A stretch of DNA of 64,000 nucleotides from Leucobacter allii (lineage in GTDB: Bacteria; Actinomycetota; Actinomycetes; Actinomycetales; Microbacteriaceae). Numbering within the stretch: the stretch's first letter is position 1; the number at the start of each line of letters is the position of its first letter. Location of the stretch: positions 2,108,001 to 2,172,000 of the forward strand of contig NZ_CP095045.1 in the NCBI RefSeq assembly GCF_022919155.1, in the 5' to 3' direction. This document shows positions 1-8,809 of this stretch, in pieces. A program made the position numbers and the translations under genes. The notes under the pieces were generated by a model. That model saw nothing but the letters and a program-made list of their open reading frames with translations, ran no database searches and was not told the DNA's origin.

Positions 1-568
1 GCCCCTCGGCCGCGGCGACGTCGAGCGCTCGCTGCATCGACCTCGCCGGCCAGTTGTTCACGCCCCAGCTGGCGAAGCTGCCGCGGTCGATCTCGGCCTG
101 GACATCGCGCACGACCTGCGCGATGTCCGGCTCCCCTGCGAAGTCGCCGACGACGACCGTGTCGAAGCGCTCGGGATCGGCCCCGGCGGCGCCGATCCGG
201 GCGAGGGACTCGTCCATCTGCCCCGCGAAGCCCGTCTCCGGGTACTCCCACATCCAGAGCTTGCCGCAGAGCCGGTAGTCGCTCCGCGCCAGGCCGAGCT
301 CGCGGATCGTCTCGCCGAAGAGTAGATCCGTGCGCGAGGCCTCCGCGTGCGGACCCATGTTGTAGAAGGCCACGTCGAAGAACGCGGCCTCGACATCCAC
401 GGCGCGCCGCATGAGCGCCCGTCGCTCCTCGGCGCCCATCCGGTCCCAGATGTTCCAGGATCCGAGGGCGAAGACCGGAACCTCGGGCCCGCCCGGCCCG
501 AGCCGCCGTCGGGGCACCGCACTCCCGAGTCCCGCACCAGCGCTTCCCGCTTCCTCGCTCGCCAACAT
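1..568 (-). CDS. Aldo/keto reductase family protein (3' part outside window)
   Basis: N-terminal 189 codons of an aldo/keto reductase; the gene runs off the left edge. The ATG at 568 follows a clear GAGGAGG ribosome site. The protein opens with PRRRLG and FALGSWNIWDRMG, keeps the Asp (FFDVAFYNMG), Tyr and Lys (LCGKLWMW) of the AKR tetrad and the WGVNNW segment after it. At the place of the catalytic His (normally L-I-H-W or similar) it reads VVVGDF, so the His is absent, as in Kv-beta-like AKR6 proteins. It is a clear paralogue of the AKR at 4361-5326 (shared ALGSW, GKLW/EKLW, WGVNNW). An oxidoreductase role on a carbonyl or sugar substrate is likely, but the substrate is unknown. It is divergent from the SDR gene and shares its promoter region. 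Confidence 0.82.
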   Translation of the reverse strand, partial: MLASEEAGSAGAGLGSAVPRRRLGPGGPEVPVFALGSWNIWDRMGAEERRALMRRAVDVEAAFFDVAFYNMGPHAEASRTDLLFGETIRELGLARSDYRLCGKLWMWEYPETGFAGQMDESLARIGAAGADPERFDTVVVGDFAGEPDIAQVVRDVQAEIDRGSFASWGVNNWPARSMQRALDVAAAEG

Positions 569-611
569 CGGCCTCCTCGTTCCCGGCGGATTCGGATGCG
601 ATCCGCGCTGA

Positions 612-632
612 TTTATTTTCTACAATCGTATA
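612..632 (-). promoter_or_regulatory. Candidate operator/promoter between AKR and SDR genes
   Basis: This AT-rich island lies in a 132 bp GC-rich divergent gap. Read on the minus strand it contains TGTAGAAAATAAA, resembling TGTAGAATAAAA at 3080-3091 and CGTAGAATGAAA at 18864-18875 (minus). On the plus strand TATAAT at 629-634 is a consensus -10 for the SDR. The match to the other two elements is loose, so sharing one regulator is only a suggestion. Confidence 0.45.
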
Positions 633-700
633 ATATAAACGCGGGGCGTTCCAGCCCCGTCCGCCATGGCGGCGCCCGCCGCCCCGACGAAGGAGTCCGC

Positions 701-1537
701 ATGACCGCATCCCCCACCCGAACGGCGCTCGTCACCGGGGGCGCCGGCGGCATCGGCCGCGGCATCGCCCGCGCCCTCCTCGCGGCCGGCCTGCGGGTGA
801 TCCTCGCCGATCGCGACGCCTCCGCCGTCGCCGAGGCCGCCGCCGAACTCAACGCCGAGGCGGCCGCGGAGCGCAGCGCCGGGCGCACTGCCGAACGCGG
901 CGCCGCGCTCCGCGCCGCCTCCGGGGCCGCGCACGGCGACGACCGCGCGCGGCCCCTCGTCCTCGACATCTCCGACGCCGCGGCCGCCGCACGGGCCTTC
1001 GCCGCGCTCGACCCCGAGGGGGGCGTCGATGTGCTCGTGAACAACGCGGGCATCCTCTCGGTGCACGGCGCCGTCACGGAGCTCGCGCCAGACGCCTACC
1101 GATCGATCCTGGAGGTGAACGCCGTCGGCACCTTCACCATGATCCAGGCGTTCGCCCGGCACCGGATCACCGCGGGCGGCGGCGGCGCGATCGTCAACAT
1201 CTCCTCCATCGGCGGCCGGCAGCCCACCCCGGGCATGGGCGCCTACGAGTCGAGCAAGGCCGCGGTCGACTCGATCACCCGCTGGGCGGCGATCGAGCTC
1301 GCGGCGCACGGGATCCGGGTGAACGCGGTCGCCCCGGGGCCCGTGCTCACCCCGATGCTCGCGGCCGAGATGCCCGAGGGCTCGCCGGCGCGCGTCGGAT
1401 GGGCCGCCCGGATCCCGCTCGGGGATCTCGCCCGCGTCGAGGACATCGCGCTCGCCGTCGCCTTCCTCGCCGGCCCGGGCGCCGCGCACATCACGGGCGT
1501 GAGCCTGCCGGTCGACGGCGGCCAGCTGCTCACCTGA
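701..1537 (+). CDS. Short-chain dehydrogenase/reductase (SDR)
   Basis: Classical SDR of 278 residues. The cofactor motif TGGAGGIGRG is near the N terminus, NNAG follows at the end of beta-4, and the active-site Tyr and Lys are in AYESSK. C-terminal VDGGQ is the usual end of the fold. The ATG at 701 is preceded by AAGGAG, so the longer upstream reading frame was not used. Between beta-2 and the DISD segment there is an extra Ala/Glu/Arg-rich loop of about 25 residues not typical of the family. Oxidation of an alcohol or reduction of a ketone with NAD(P)H is expected; the substrate is unknown. It is divergent from an AKR and next to an amidohydrolase, so a catabolic step is likely. Confidence 0.9.
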   Translation: MTASPTRTALVTGGAGGIGRGIARALLAAGLRVILADRDASAVAEAAAELNAEAAAERSAGRTAERGAALRAASGAAHGDDRARPLVLDISDAAAAARAFAALDPEGGVDVLVNNAGILSVHGAVTELAPDAYRSILEVNAVGTFTMIQAFARHRITAGGGGAIVNISSIGGRQPTPGMGAYESSKAAVDSITRWAAIELAAHGIRVNAVAPGPVLTPMLAAEMPEGSPARVGWAARIPLGDLARVEDIALAVAFLAGPGAAHITGVSLPVDGGQLLT

Positions 1538-1544
1538 GCCGATT

Positions 1545-1574
1545 CCGGCCCGGGCGTCCGCGCGCCCGGGCCGG
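1545..1574. terminator. Hairpin between convergent SDR and amidohydrolase genes
   Basis: Perfect 12 bp inverted repeat (arms 1545-1556 and 1563-1574, CCGGCCCGGGCG on the first) around a 6 nt loop, located directly between two convergent stop codons. It has no U tract, which is common for actinobacterial terminators; it may serve both strands. Confidence 0.6.
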
Positions 1575-1583
1575 ACGGGCCGC

Positions 1584-3014
1584 TCAGCCCGCGCGCTCGA
1601 ACACCACGCGCCCGTCGAGCACCGTGAGCTCGACCGGCACCTCCGGAAGACCGGCGGCGCCGACCGCGAAGGGATCGCGACCGAGGACGACGAGGTCGGC
1701 CACCTTCCCCGGCTCGATCGTCCCCTTCCACGCGGCCGCCCGATCCTGCTCCGCCGGCACCGCGGTGTAGGCCCGCAGCAGCGCGAGCAGCCGCGCATCG
1801 GCATCTCCCGCGTCCGCCCCGCCGCTCGCGAGCACCCGCGCGTCCGCGTCGGCGACGCCGCGCCGCCAGTCGAAGTCGAGCACGGGCGCGTCCGAGGAGA
1901 GCACCAGCACCCCGGCGTCGAGCGCCGCGCCGTAGTCCCAGGCCTCGGCGGCGACCGCCTCCCCCATCCGGCTCGCGAGCCACTCGCCCGTCCGCGCAGC
2001 GATGCCCGGCTGGGCGTTGAGCCACACGCCGAGGTCCCCCATGCGGCGCAGCTGCTCCGGCGTGGCGAGATCCCCGTGGATCAAGACGTGCCCGAGCTCG
2101 CGCACGGACGGCGCCCCCGGCTCGGCCGCGGCCGCGGCGAAGGCGTCGAGCGCGAGCCCGATGGTGCGGTCCCCCGTCGCGTGCAGGCCGACCTGCAGCC
2201 CCGCGGCGTGCGCGGCGCGCAGCATCTCGGCGAGCCGCTCCGCCCGCTGCTCGAGGGTGTCGCCGCGCACGAGGAGATCGCCATGGCCGCCGTCGTCGTA
2301 GCTCCGGGCCGTCCACGCCTGCCGGGTGAGCGGGATGAGATCGCCGAAGATCTTGACGCCGGGTATCGCGAACCAGGCGGGGTCCGCCTCGGGGGCGGCG
2401 GCCGCCCGCGAGCGGATCCCGGCGAGCACGGTCTCCACGTCGCTCGGCCCGTCGAGGATCCCGTGCAGTTCGAGCAGCGTGACGCGCTGCAGCAGCTCGC
2501 CGCGATCCGCGAGCTCCCGGTAGATCCCGATCGCCTCGCTGTGGAAGCAGCCCGTGTCGCCGTCGTCCTCCCCCGGCCCGATCCCGGGCTCCGTGTAGCT
2601 CGTGATGCCGAGCTGCGCGAGCAGCCGCCCCGCACGGAGGATCGCCTCGCGGCGCTTGGCGCGGTTCGAGACGAGGGGATCCTGCGGCGCAGCCCCGGGA
2701 TCGGCTTCGCCGAACACCGTGCGGGGCCAGCGGGCGCCGAGCCAGCTCGCGTGCAGATGCGAGTCGTTGATGCCGGGGAGCACCGCGCGGCCGGCGAGCT
2801 CCACGACCCGCGTCCCCGCGCCGATCAGGGCGGAGACCGTCGCGTCGTCGCCGACGGCCGCGATGCGGCCGCCTCGGACGGCGAGCGCCTCGGCGCGGCT
2901 CCCCGCGGCGTCGAGGGCGCGCACGACGCCGCCCCGCAGCACGAGGTCGGCGGCGGCGCCCCCCTCGTCCCCCTCGCCGCGCTCGCTGGGCGCGTCCTGT
3001 TCACTCCACCGCAT
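1584..3014 (-). CDS. Amidohydrolase family protein (YtcJ-like)
   Basis: A metal-dependent amidohydrolase of 476 residues. It starts with the small beta-sandwich (DLVLRGGVVRALD), then GINDSHLH with metal ligands His86 and His88, later LHATGDRT and VLIHGDL with further His ligands, and LSSDAPV with the catalytic Asp. This order matches YtcJ/amidohydrolase-3 proteins, which hydrolyse N-acyl or related amide bonds; the true substrate is unknown. GGAGGAGCCC precedes the ATG at 3014. It is divergent from the alcohol dehydrogenase, with a shared promoter region holding a strong candidate operator. It may act in the same catabolic cassette as the esterases downstream. Confidence 0.86.
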   Translation of the reverse strand: MRWSEQDAPSERGEGDEGGAAADLVLRGGVVRALDAAGSRAEALAVRGGRIAAVGDDATVSALIGAGTRVVELAGRAVLPGINDSHLHASWLGARWPRTVFGEADPGAAPQDPLVSNRAKRREAILRAGRLLAQLGITSYTEPGIGPGEDDGDTGCFHSEAIGIYRELADRGELLQRVTLLELHGILDGPSDVETVLAGIRSRAAAAPEADPAWFAIPGVKIFGDLIPLTRQAWTARSYDDGGHGDLLVRGDTLEQRAERLAEMLRAAHAAGLQVGLHATGDRTIGLALDAFAAAAAEPGAPSVRELGHVLIHGDLATPEQLRRMGDLGVWLNAQPGIAARTGEWLASRMGEAVAAEAWDYGAALDAGVLVLSSDAPVLDFDWRRGVADADARVLASGGADAGDADARLLALLRAYTAVPAEQDRAAAWKGTIEPGKVADLVVLGRDPFAVGAAGLPEVPVELTVLDGRVVFERAG

Positions 3015-3070
3015 GGGCTCCTCCGGATCGATCTCGGAGCGCCGCGTGCCGGGCCGCGCTTCCAGTTTTG

Positions 3071-3091
3071 GTCAACGTATGTAGAATAAAA
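3071..3091 (+). promoter_or_regulatory. Candidate promoter/operator of the alcohol dehydrogenase operon
   Basis: Core GTCAACGTATGTAGAAT followed by AAAA. It matches the minus-strand element at 18864-18884 at 18 of 21 positions. TGTAGAAT looks like an extended -10 box and points to the gene at 3150; the equivalent points to the ABC-transporter genes at the other site. This suggests common control of the cassette and the importer. Confidence 0.5.
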
Positions 3092-3149
3092 CCACATCGT
3101 CGGCGTCGCGGCAACGCTGCCCCGCCGAAACGGACGAATGGAGCACTCG

Positions 3150-4274
3150 ATGACGATTCCCGAATCCACCCGCGCCGCCGTGCTCGTCGAGCACGGGGCG
3201 CCCCTCGAGCTGCAGGAACTCCCGCTGCCCGCGCGGATCGAGCCGGGAGCCGCGCTCGTGCGGATCACCTGCACCACGCTCTGCGGCACCGACATCGAGA
3301 TCTGGTCGGGCAAGATGACCTTCCCTGGCATGCTGCCGATGGTGCTCGGGCACGAGATGGTCGGCGAGGTCGTGGCCGTCGGCCCGGGCGCCGCGGACGC
3401 GCTCGGCGTCACGATCGCGGTCGGCGATCGCATCGGCTGGTCCGAGTCGGTGTGCGGCAGCTGCTTCGGCTGCACCGTGCTCCGTCAGCCCGTCGCCTGC
3501 GAACGGCGCGGCTACGGATTCCTGCAGCGCTCCGACGCGCCGCCCTACGCGACCGCCGGGCTCGCCGAGTACGCCTACGTCACCCCCGGCGCCCAGAAGC
3601 TGCGCCTGCCCGAGGAGGTCGCCGATACCTGGGCCTCCGCGGCCGGCTGCGCCGCGAAGACGGTGCTGCGCGCCTTCGACCGCGCGGGCGGGGTCCATCC
3701 CGGCTCGCGGGTCGTCGTGCAGGGCTCCGGCGCCCTCGGCCTCTTCGCGACCGCCGTCGCGAGCATCGCCGGCGCGGCCAGCGTCATCACCGCGGGCGCA
3801 CCCGCATCCCGGCTCGCCCTCGCCGAGCGCTTCGGCGCCACCGCGACCGTCGACATCGCCGACGGCTCCGAAGCCGCGATCGCGCGCGTTCAGGAGCTCA
3901 CCGACGGCCGCGGCGCCGACCTCGTGCTCGACTTCGCGGGCGCGCCGAGCATCGGGCCCGAGGCCGTCGGCATGGCCGCGCAGCGCGGCACCATCGCCGT
4001 CGTGGGCTCCACGGGCCCCGCGGGCGACCCCTTCCCCCTGTCCGCGATCATGGGCAAGGAGCTCTCGGTCGTCGGCTCCCTCAACGGCGACGTCTCCGAC
4101 TACTTCCGCTCGATCGAGTTCTTCCGGGCCTTCGCCGACCGCTTCCCCTGGGACGCGCTCTTCTCCGCGCCCTGCGCCCTCGACGGGGCCTCCGAACGCA
4201 TCGCGAACATGCATGCCCTCGGCGAGGTGAAGGCCGTCATCGATCCGAGGCTGCCGGCACGCAGCGCCGCGTAA
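3150..4274 (+). CDS. Zinc-dependent alcohol dehydrogenase (MDR family)
   Basis: Medium-chain dehydrogenase of 374 residues. Catalytic zinc Cys is in TTLCGTD, followed by the LGHEMVGEV motif. A structural-zinc lobe has four Cys (CGSCFGC then VACERR). The Rossmann turn is in VVQGSGALGLFA. The ATG at 3150 is chosen because GGAG lies 6 nt before it; an in-frame ATG at 3138 would add MEHS. It probably oxidises an alcohol to an aldehyde or ketone with NAD(P). It is the first gene of a plus-strand run with an AKR, two esterases and a transporter. Substrate unknown; threonine/sorbitol/glucose dehydrogenase-like relatives are alternatives. Confidence 0.88.
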   Translation: MTIPESTRAAVLVEHGAPLELQELPLPARIEPGAALVRITCTTLCGTDIEIWSGKMTFPGMLPMVLGHEMVGEVVAVGPGAADALGVTIAVGDRIGWSESVCGSCFGCTVLRQPVACERRGYGFLQRSDAPPYATAGLAEYAYVTPGAQKLRLPEEVADTWASAAGCAAKTVLRAFDRAGGVHPGSRVVVQGSGALGLFATAVASIAGAASVITAGAPASRLALAERFGATATVDIADGSEAAIARVQELTDGRGADLVLDFAGAPSIGPEAVGMAAQRGTIAVVGSTGPAGDPFPLSAIMGKELSVVGSLNGDVSDYFRSIEFFRAFADRFPWDALFSAPCALDGASERIANMHALGEVKAVIDPRLPARSAA

Positions 4275-4360
4275 CCGCGCCGACCCGCCCCGCACCGGTG
4301 CGATCCGCACCGCACCGGCCTGGATCCCACTGCACCGCACCCCTCAGCGAAAGGCTCCCC

Positions 4361-5326
4361 ATGACCCACGCCCCCGTCCCCCGCCGCCGCCTCGGCACGA
4401 GCGAGCTGGAGGTCCCGCTCCTCGCCCTCGGCTCCTGGCACGTGTACGACCGCATGCACTTCGAGGACATCGTCGCCCTCATGCGCGCCGCCGTCGACCG
4501 CGGCGCCTCGCTCTTCGACGTCGGCGTCTACGCCGCTCCCGGAGCGCCGCCCGTCTTCACCGATGTGCTCTTCGCCTCCGCGATGCGCGCCGCCGGCATC
4601 GCCCGCGAGGAGTACCTGCTCTCCGAGAAGCTCTGGGTCGAGGGCTGGGACGCCGAGGGCGGCTTCCGACCGCAGCTCGAGCGCGCCCTCGTCCGCGTCG
4701 GCTCGGAGCGGGCCGACCTCGTCGTGCTCGGCGACCTCCGCCGCGACGATCTCCCCCTCGAGGACATCGTCGAGAGCCTCGCCGAGCTGCACCGGACGGG
4801 ACTCGTCCGCGCGTGGGGCGTCAACAACTGGTCGGCGGGCTCCGTGCAGCGGCTCATCGACATCGCCGCGGCCACGGCCGCCCCCGCCCCCGCCGTCGCG
4901 CAGCTCAAGTACAGCGTCTCGCGACGCTCGATCCCCGACGGCGAGCCGTTCCGGAGGCTCTGGGATCAGGGACTCTCCTTGGAGGCCTCCGACGTGATGG
5001 AGGGCGGCTACCTCGCCGGCAAGACGAGCACGGACCGCGAAGTGGGCCGCGATCCGGGCGGCATCCGTCAGCGCATCATCGACGACGTGGCCGCGTTCTC
5101 CGCGCTCGCGGCGGAGCTCGGCGCCACGCCCGCGCAGCTCGCCATCGCCTTCACCCTCACCCATTCCGCGACGGCCACGACGCTGTTCGGCACGTCGAGC
5201 GCCGCCCAGTTCGAGGCGAACCTCGGCAGCCTGGAGCTGCTCGAGCGCGTGGGCGCCGGAACGATCCGGGAGCGCGTGGATCCGTTCTGGGCGGATCGCG
5301 GCCTCGTCGATCCGGAGGGACCGTGA
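4361..5326 (+). CDS. Aldo/keto reductase, paralogue of the gene at 1-568
   Basis: Complete AKR of 321 residues with AAAGG before the ATG. It contains ALGSWHVYDRM, the Asp in SLFDVGVY, Lys in LLSEKLW, then DLVVLGDLRR where the catalytic His should be, and WGVNNWS. The missing His (Gly in its place) is shared with the partial AKR at the left edge and recalls AKR6/Kv-beta proteins, which retain slow reductase activity. The stop codon overlaps the start of the next gene (TGATG), implying translational coupling to the first esterase. The substrate is unknown; oxidoreduction in the same pathway as the neighbouring alcohol dehydrogenase is inferred. Confidence 0.88.
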   Translation: MTHAPVPRRRLGTSELEVPLLALGSWHVYDRMHFEDIVALMRAAVDRGASLFDVGVYAAPGAPPVFTDVLFASAMRAAGIAREEYLLSEKLWVEGWDAEGGFRPQLERALVRVGSERADLVVLGDLRRDDLPLEDIVESLAELHRTGLVRAWGVNNWSAGSVQRLIDIAAATAAPAPAVAQLKYSVSRRSIPDGEPFRRLWDQGLSLEASDVMEGGYLAGKTSTDREVGRDPGGIRQRIIDDVAAFSALAAELGATPAQLAIAFTLTHSATATTLFGTSSAAQFEANLGSLELLERVGAGTIRERVDPFWADRGLVDPEGP

Positions 5327-6462
5327 TGCGCCGGGCCGCCGACTGCCGCATCGCGGGTCGGCCGGCCGATCCGGCCGACGCTCGTGCCGCAGCCGTCGCG
5401 CCCGTCGCGCACGGAGCCCCGAGCCTCGCCCCCGTCCCCTTCGACGCCGAGATCGCGCCGATCCTCGCAGCGCTCGCGGCCGCCCCGGCCGCTCCGCTGA
5501 CCCCCGAGACGCTGCCCGCGCTGCGGGGTCCCGGCGCGCCGGGCGGCACGGATCCCGGTCCCGGGCCTGAGTCCGCCCGCGGACCCGACCCCGACGCCGC
5601 GGTCCGCGTCGAGGAGCGGCTGATCCCCGGGCCCGCGGGAGCCCCGGACATCGAGCTCACCGTGCTCCGGCCCGCCGGTTCCGATCCGGAGGCGGGCCCG
5701 CTCCCGATCCTCGTCAACTTCCACGGCGGCGGCATGATCGTCGGGCATCGCAGCTGGGAGCACGACCGCCTCGCCGCGCTCGTCGCGGCGCATCGCGCGG
5801 TGGGCGTGAACGTCGAGTACCGCCTCGCGCCCGAGGACCCGTTCCCCGCGGGCATCGAGGACGCCTACGCCGCGACCGCCTGGGCCGCCGCGCACGCGGC
5901 GGAGCTCGGCGGCGACCCCGACGCCCTCGTGGTCATGGGCGGCAGCGCGGGCGGCGCCTTCGCCGCGGCCGTCGCCCTCATGGCGCGCGACCGCGGCGGC
6001 CCCGCGATCGCCGGGCAGCTGCTGCTGTGCCCGATGCTCGACAACACGAACACGACCGTCGCGAGCCGGCAGTACGACGGGATCGGCACCTGGACCCGCG
6101 AGGCGAACCTGTTCGCCTGGCGCTGCGTGCTCGGCGAGGAGCTCGCGTACTCCCCCGACGCGCCCGCCTACGCGGCGCCGGCGCGCGTCGCCGAGCTCTC
6201 GGGGCTGCCGCCCGCGTTCATCGAGGTCGGGTCCGCCGAGATGTTCCGCGACGAGGACGCCGACTACGCCAGGCGCATCTGGGAGGCGGGCGGCGAGGCG
6301 GAGCTGCACGTCTGGTCAGGCGGCTGCCACGGCTTCGACAGGTACGCCCCCGACAGCGAGATCGCGCGCGCGGCGCTCGCCTCCCGGGACTCCTGGCTGC
6401 GGCGGGTGCTGCGCGGGGTCGAACGCGAGGGCGCCGAGGACGAGGGGGTCGCTCATGGCTGA
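5326..6462 (+). CDS. Alpha/beta hydrolase, HSL-type esterase (1 of 2)
   Basis: An esterase of the hormone-sensitive-lipase family, 378 residues. The oxyanion motif is NFHGGGMIVG, the nucleophile elbow GGSAGG, the catalytic Asp follows MFRDEDADY and the catalytic His is in GGCHGF. The first 110 residues are Ala/Pro-rich and poorly conserved in look. It starts within the stop of the AKR gene and overlaps the next esterase by 8 bp, so all three are one operon. It shares ExxR-free C-terminal ELHVWSGG with its neighbour, showing tandem duplication. It probably hydrolyses a short-chain ester or lactone; the substrate is not evident. Confidence 0.88.
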   Translation: MRRAADCRIAGRPADPADARAAAVAPVAHGAPSLAPVPFDAEIAPILAALAAAPAAPLTPETLPALRGPGAPGGTDPGPGPESARGPDPDAAVRVEERLIPGPAGAPDIELTVLRPAGSDPEAGPLPILVNFHGGGMIVGHRSWEHDRLAALVAAHRAVGVNVEYRLAPEDPFPAGIEDAYAATAWAAAHAAELGGDPDALVVMGGSAGGAFAAAVALMARDRGGPAIAGQLLLCPMLDNTNTTVASRQYDGIGTWTREANLFAWRCVLGEELAYSPDAPAYAAPARVAELSGLPPAFIEVGSAEMFRDEDADYARRIWEAGGEAELHVWSGGCHGFDRYAPDSEIARAALASRDSWLRRVLRGVEREGAEDEGVAHG

Positions 6463-7489
6463 GCCGGTCCGCGCCTTCCGCCCGCGTCCGCCCGAGCCGC
6501 TCCCGACGCCCGTCCCCTACGATCCCGAGCTCGTCCCCGGGCTCGCGGTCTTCCTCGACCTCGTGGAGCAGATCCCGCTGCGCGCGGACACGATCGACGC
6601 GAACCGCGCCCACTTCCAGACGATCACCCCGCCGCTCGCCGAGCAGCTCGCGGGGCGGGACGTCGTCTGCGAGGAGCGGATCGTCCCGGGCCCCGAGGAC
6701 GCGCCCGATGTCGAGGTGACGATCATCCGCCCCGCGGGCGTCCGCGACGACGCCGGCCCCGAGGACGCGCTCCGCCCTGCGGTGCTCGGCATCCACGGCG
6801 GCGGCTACGTCCTCGGCACCCGCTCCTTCGGCACGGGCGAACTCATCGACCTCGCCGAGCGCACCGGCGCGATCGGCGTCGCCGTCGAGTACCGGCTCGC
6901 GCCGGAGACCCGGGCGCCGGGCGCCGCGGAGGACTGCTACGCCACCCTCGTGTGGATGGCACGGCATGCGGAGGAGCTCGGCATCGATCCGGAGCGCATC
7001 GTCGTGACGGGATCCTCGGCGGGCGCCGGGCTCGCCGCCGCCGTGGCCCTCATGGCGCGGGATCGGGGCGAGGTCCGGCTCGCGGGGCAGCTCCTCGGCA
7101 GCCCCATGATCGACGATCGCAACGGGACCGTCTCCGCCTGGCAGTACGACGGCATCGGCGCCTGGGACCGGAACAACAACGACACCGGCTGGGACGCCGC
7201 CCTCGGGGAGGATCGCGGAGGCGACGGCGTCGGGGCGTATCAGGCGCCGGCCCGCGCCGTCCGACTCTCGGGGCTCGCCCCGGCCTTCCTCGAGGTCGGC
7301 AGTGCCGAGATCTTCCGCGACGAGACGATCGCGTACGCGGAGGGCATCTGGGCCGCGGGCGGCGAGGCGGAGCTGCACGTCTGGTCGGGCGGCTACCACG
7401 GCTTCACCGGATTCTCCCCCGACGCCGAGGTATCGAGGGCCGCGAACGCGGCTCGCGACAGCTGGTGGCGCCGGATCCTCGCGCGATGA
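6455..7489 (+). CDS. Alpha/beta hydrolase, HSL-type esterase (2 of 2)
   Basis: 344 residues; HGGGY oxyanion motif, TGSSAGAG nucleophile elbow, IFRDE acid region and GGYHGF catalytic His. It is a tandem paralogue of the preceding gene: both contain VEYRLAPE, a QYDGIG segment, LEVGSAE/IEVGSAE and ELHVWSGG. The pair may have different ester substrates or form a heteromer. The stop overlaps the ATG of the following MFS gene (ATGA), so hydrolysis and transport are coupled in translation. No signal peptide is seen, so it acts in the cytosol. Confidence 0.88.
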   Translation: MAEPVRAFRPRPPEPLPTPVPYDPELVPGLAVFLDLVEQIPLRADTIDANRAHFQTITPPLAEQLAGRDVVCEERIVPGPEDAPDVEVTIIRPAGVRDDAGPEDALRPAVLGIHGGGYVLGTRSFGTGELIDLAERTGAIGVAVEYRLAPETRAPGAAEDCYATLVWMARHAEELGIDPERIVVTGSSAGAGLAAAVALMARDRGEVRLAGQLLGSPMIDDRNGTVSAWQYDGIGAWDRNNNDTGWDAALGEDRGGDGVGAYQAPARAVRLSGLAPAFLEVGSAEIFRDETIAYAEGIWAAGGEAELHVWSGGYHGFTGFSPDAEVSRAANAARDSWWRRILAR

Positions 7490-8721
7490 GCGCCGCGCAC
7501 GGGCCGGCGGCGGCCCGCCCCATGGGGATGCTCCGGGTCGCCCTCGTACTCGGCGCACTCGAGGCGTTCGGACCGCTCTCGATGGATCTCTACCTGCCGC
7601 AGCTGCCGCAGCTCGCGCGGTCGCTCGGCACCTCCGACGCCCTCGCGCAGGCGACCATGTCCGTGTGCATGATCGGGCTCGGGCTCGGACAGCTCGTCGC
7701 CGGCCCGCTCTCCGACCGATACGGCCGCAAGCGCCCGCTCGTGACCGGGGTCGCGCTGTTCGCCGCACTGTCGGCCGTGTGCGCCGTCGCACCCACGATC
7801 GAGGTGCTGCTGGTGGCGCGGCTGCTGCAGGGTCTCGCGGGATCGGCGGGCGTGGTCATCAGCCTGGCGGTCGCGCGCGATCTCTTCCACGGCGTCGAGC
7901 TGTCCCGGATGCTCTCCCTGCTCGCACTCGTCACCTCGCTGACGCCGATCATCGCACCGGTCATCGGCGGTCAGCTGGCGCGGTTCACCGACTGGCGCGG
8001 CATCTTCCTCGTACTGTCCGGGATCGGCGTCGCGCTCGTGGTCGTCGCCGTCCTCGGGCTGCGGGAGACCCGGATCCCGGACGCCGTCGCCGCCGAGCCG
8101 GGCGCGGCGGCCGGGCACGCGGCTGTCGTCCTGCGCGACCCGCTCTTCGTCGCGCTGCTCGCGGCCGCCGGCCTCGGCGGTGCGGCGTTCTTCTCCTACC
8201 TCTCGATGTCGAGCTTCGTGCTGCAGGGCGAGTTCGGCTTCACCCCGCAACTGTTCAGCGTGGTGTTCGCCGCGAACGCCCTGGCCCAGCTCGCCGGAGC
8301 GCAGCTGAGCCGGGTGCTCGTGCGGCGCCTCGGGACGCGGCGCGTCTATCTCCTCGGGCAGCTGGCGGGCGGGGCCGCGGCGCTCGTCCTGCTCGTCGCG
8401 GCGCTCCTCGGCGCCGCCGCGCTGCCCTACGTCTGCCTGCTCGCGCTCTTCCTCGGCGCTGCGGGGCTCAGCGGCCCGAACGGCACGGCCCTCGCGCTCG
8501 AGGGACACGGGAGCCGGGCGGGCACCGCCTCGGCCCTGCTGGGCATGGCGACCTTCACGGCGGGAGCGATCGCCGCACCGCTCGTGTCCGCGCTCGCGGG
8601 CTCCTCGGCCGTCGCACTCGCCGCGAGCATCGCGGCGGGTGCCGCCGCGGCCGCGCTCATCGCGGTCGTCGCGGTCCGGCGGCTCGCGCCGCCGGGCGCT
8701 GTGCCCGCATACACAAGCTGA
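7486..8721 (+). CDS. MFS transporter, Bcr/CflA type
   Basis: 411 residues with about twelve hydrophobic spans. The first span carries SMDLYLPQLP, typical of Bcr/CflA and related drug:H+ antiporters, and the loop 2-3 motif is GPLSDRYGRKRPL. It overlaps the preceding esterase by 4 bp. Relatives export antibiotics, sulfonamides or small metabolites. Here it could export a product or toxic intermediate of the adjacent ester catabolism; this is inference from position only. Confidence 0.87.
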   Translation: MSAAHGPAAARPMGMLRVALVLGALEAFGPLSMDLYLPQLPQLARSLGTSDALAQATMSVCMIGLGLGQLVAGPLSDRYGRKRPLVTGVALFAALSAVCAVAPTIEVLLVARLLQGLAGSAGVVISLAVARDLFHGVELSRMLSLLALVTSLTPIIAPVIGGQLARFTDWRGIFLVLSGIGVALVVVAVLGLRETRIPDAVAAEPGAAAGHAAVVLRDPLFVALLAAAGLGGAAFFSYLSMSSFVLQGEFGFTPQLFSVVFAANALAQLAGAQLSRVLVRRLGTRRVYLLGQLAGGAAALVLLVAALLGAAALPYVCLLALFLGAAGLSGPNGTALALEGHGSRAGTASALLGMATFTAGAIAAPLVSALAGSSAVALAASIAAGAAAAALIAVVAVRRLAPPGAVPAYTS

Positions 8722-8809
8722 GTTCCGCAGGGGACAACCGGGGACGGGCTCGATCGACGTATCCTGAGCGCACCGGACCGGACCCGACCGGACTCGAAGT
8801 GGAGGATCC

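Noticed and set aside
58..537. 159-codon minus-strand frame at the left edge
   Set aside because: Overlaps the AKR gene in another frame; Arg/Ser-rich shadow.
347..700. Longer N terminus for the SDR gene
   Set aside because: Would overlap the AKR gene and promoter; AAGGAG before the ATG at 701 and the SDR fold start there.
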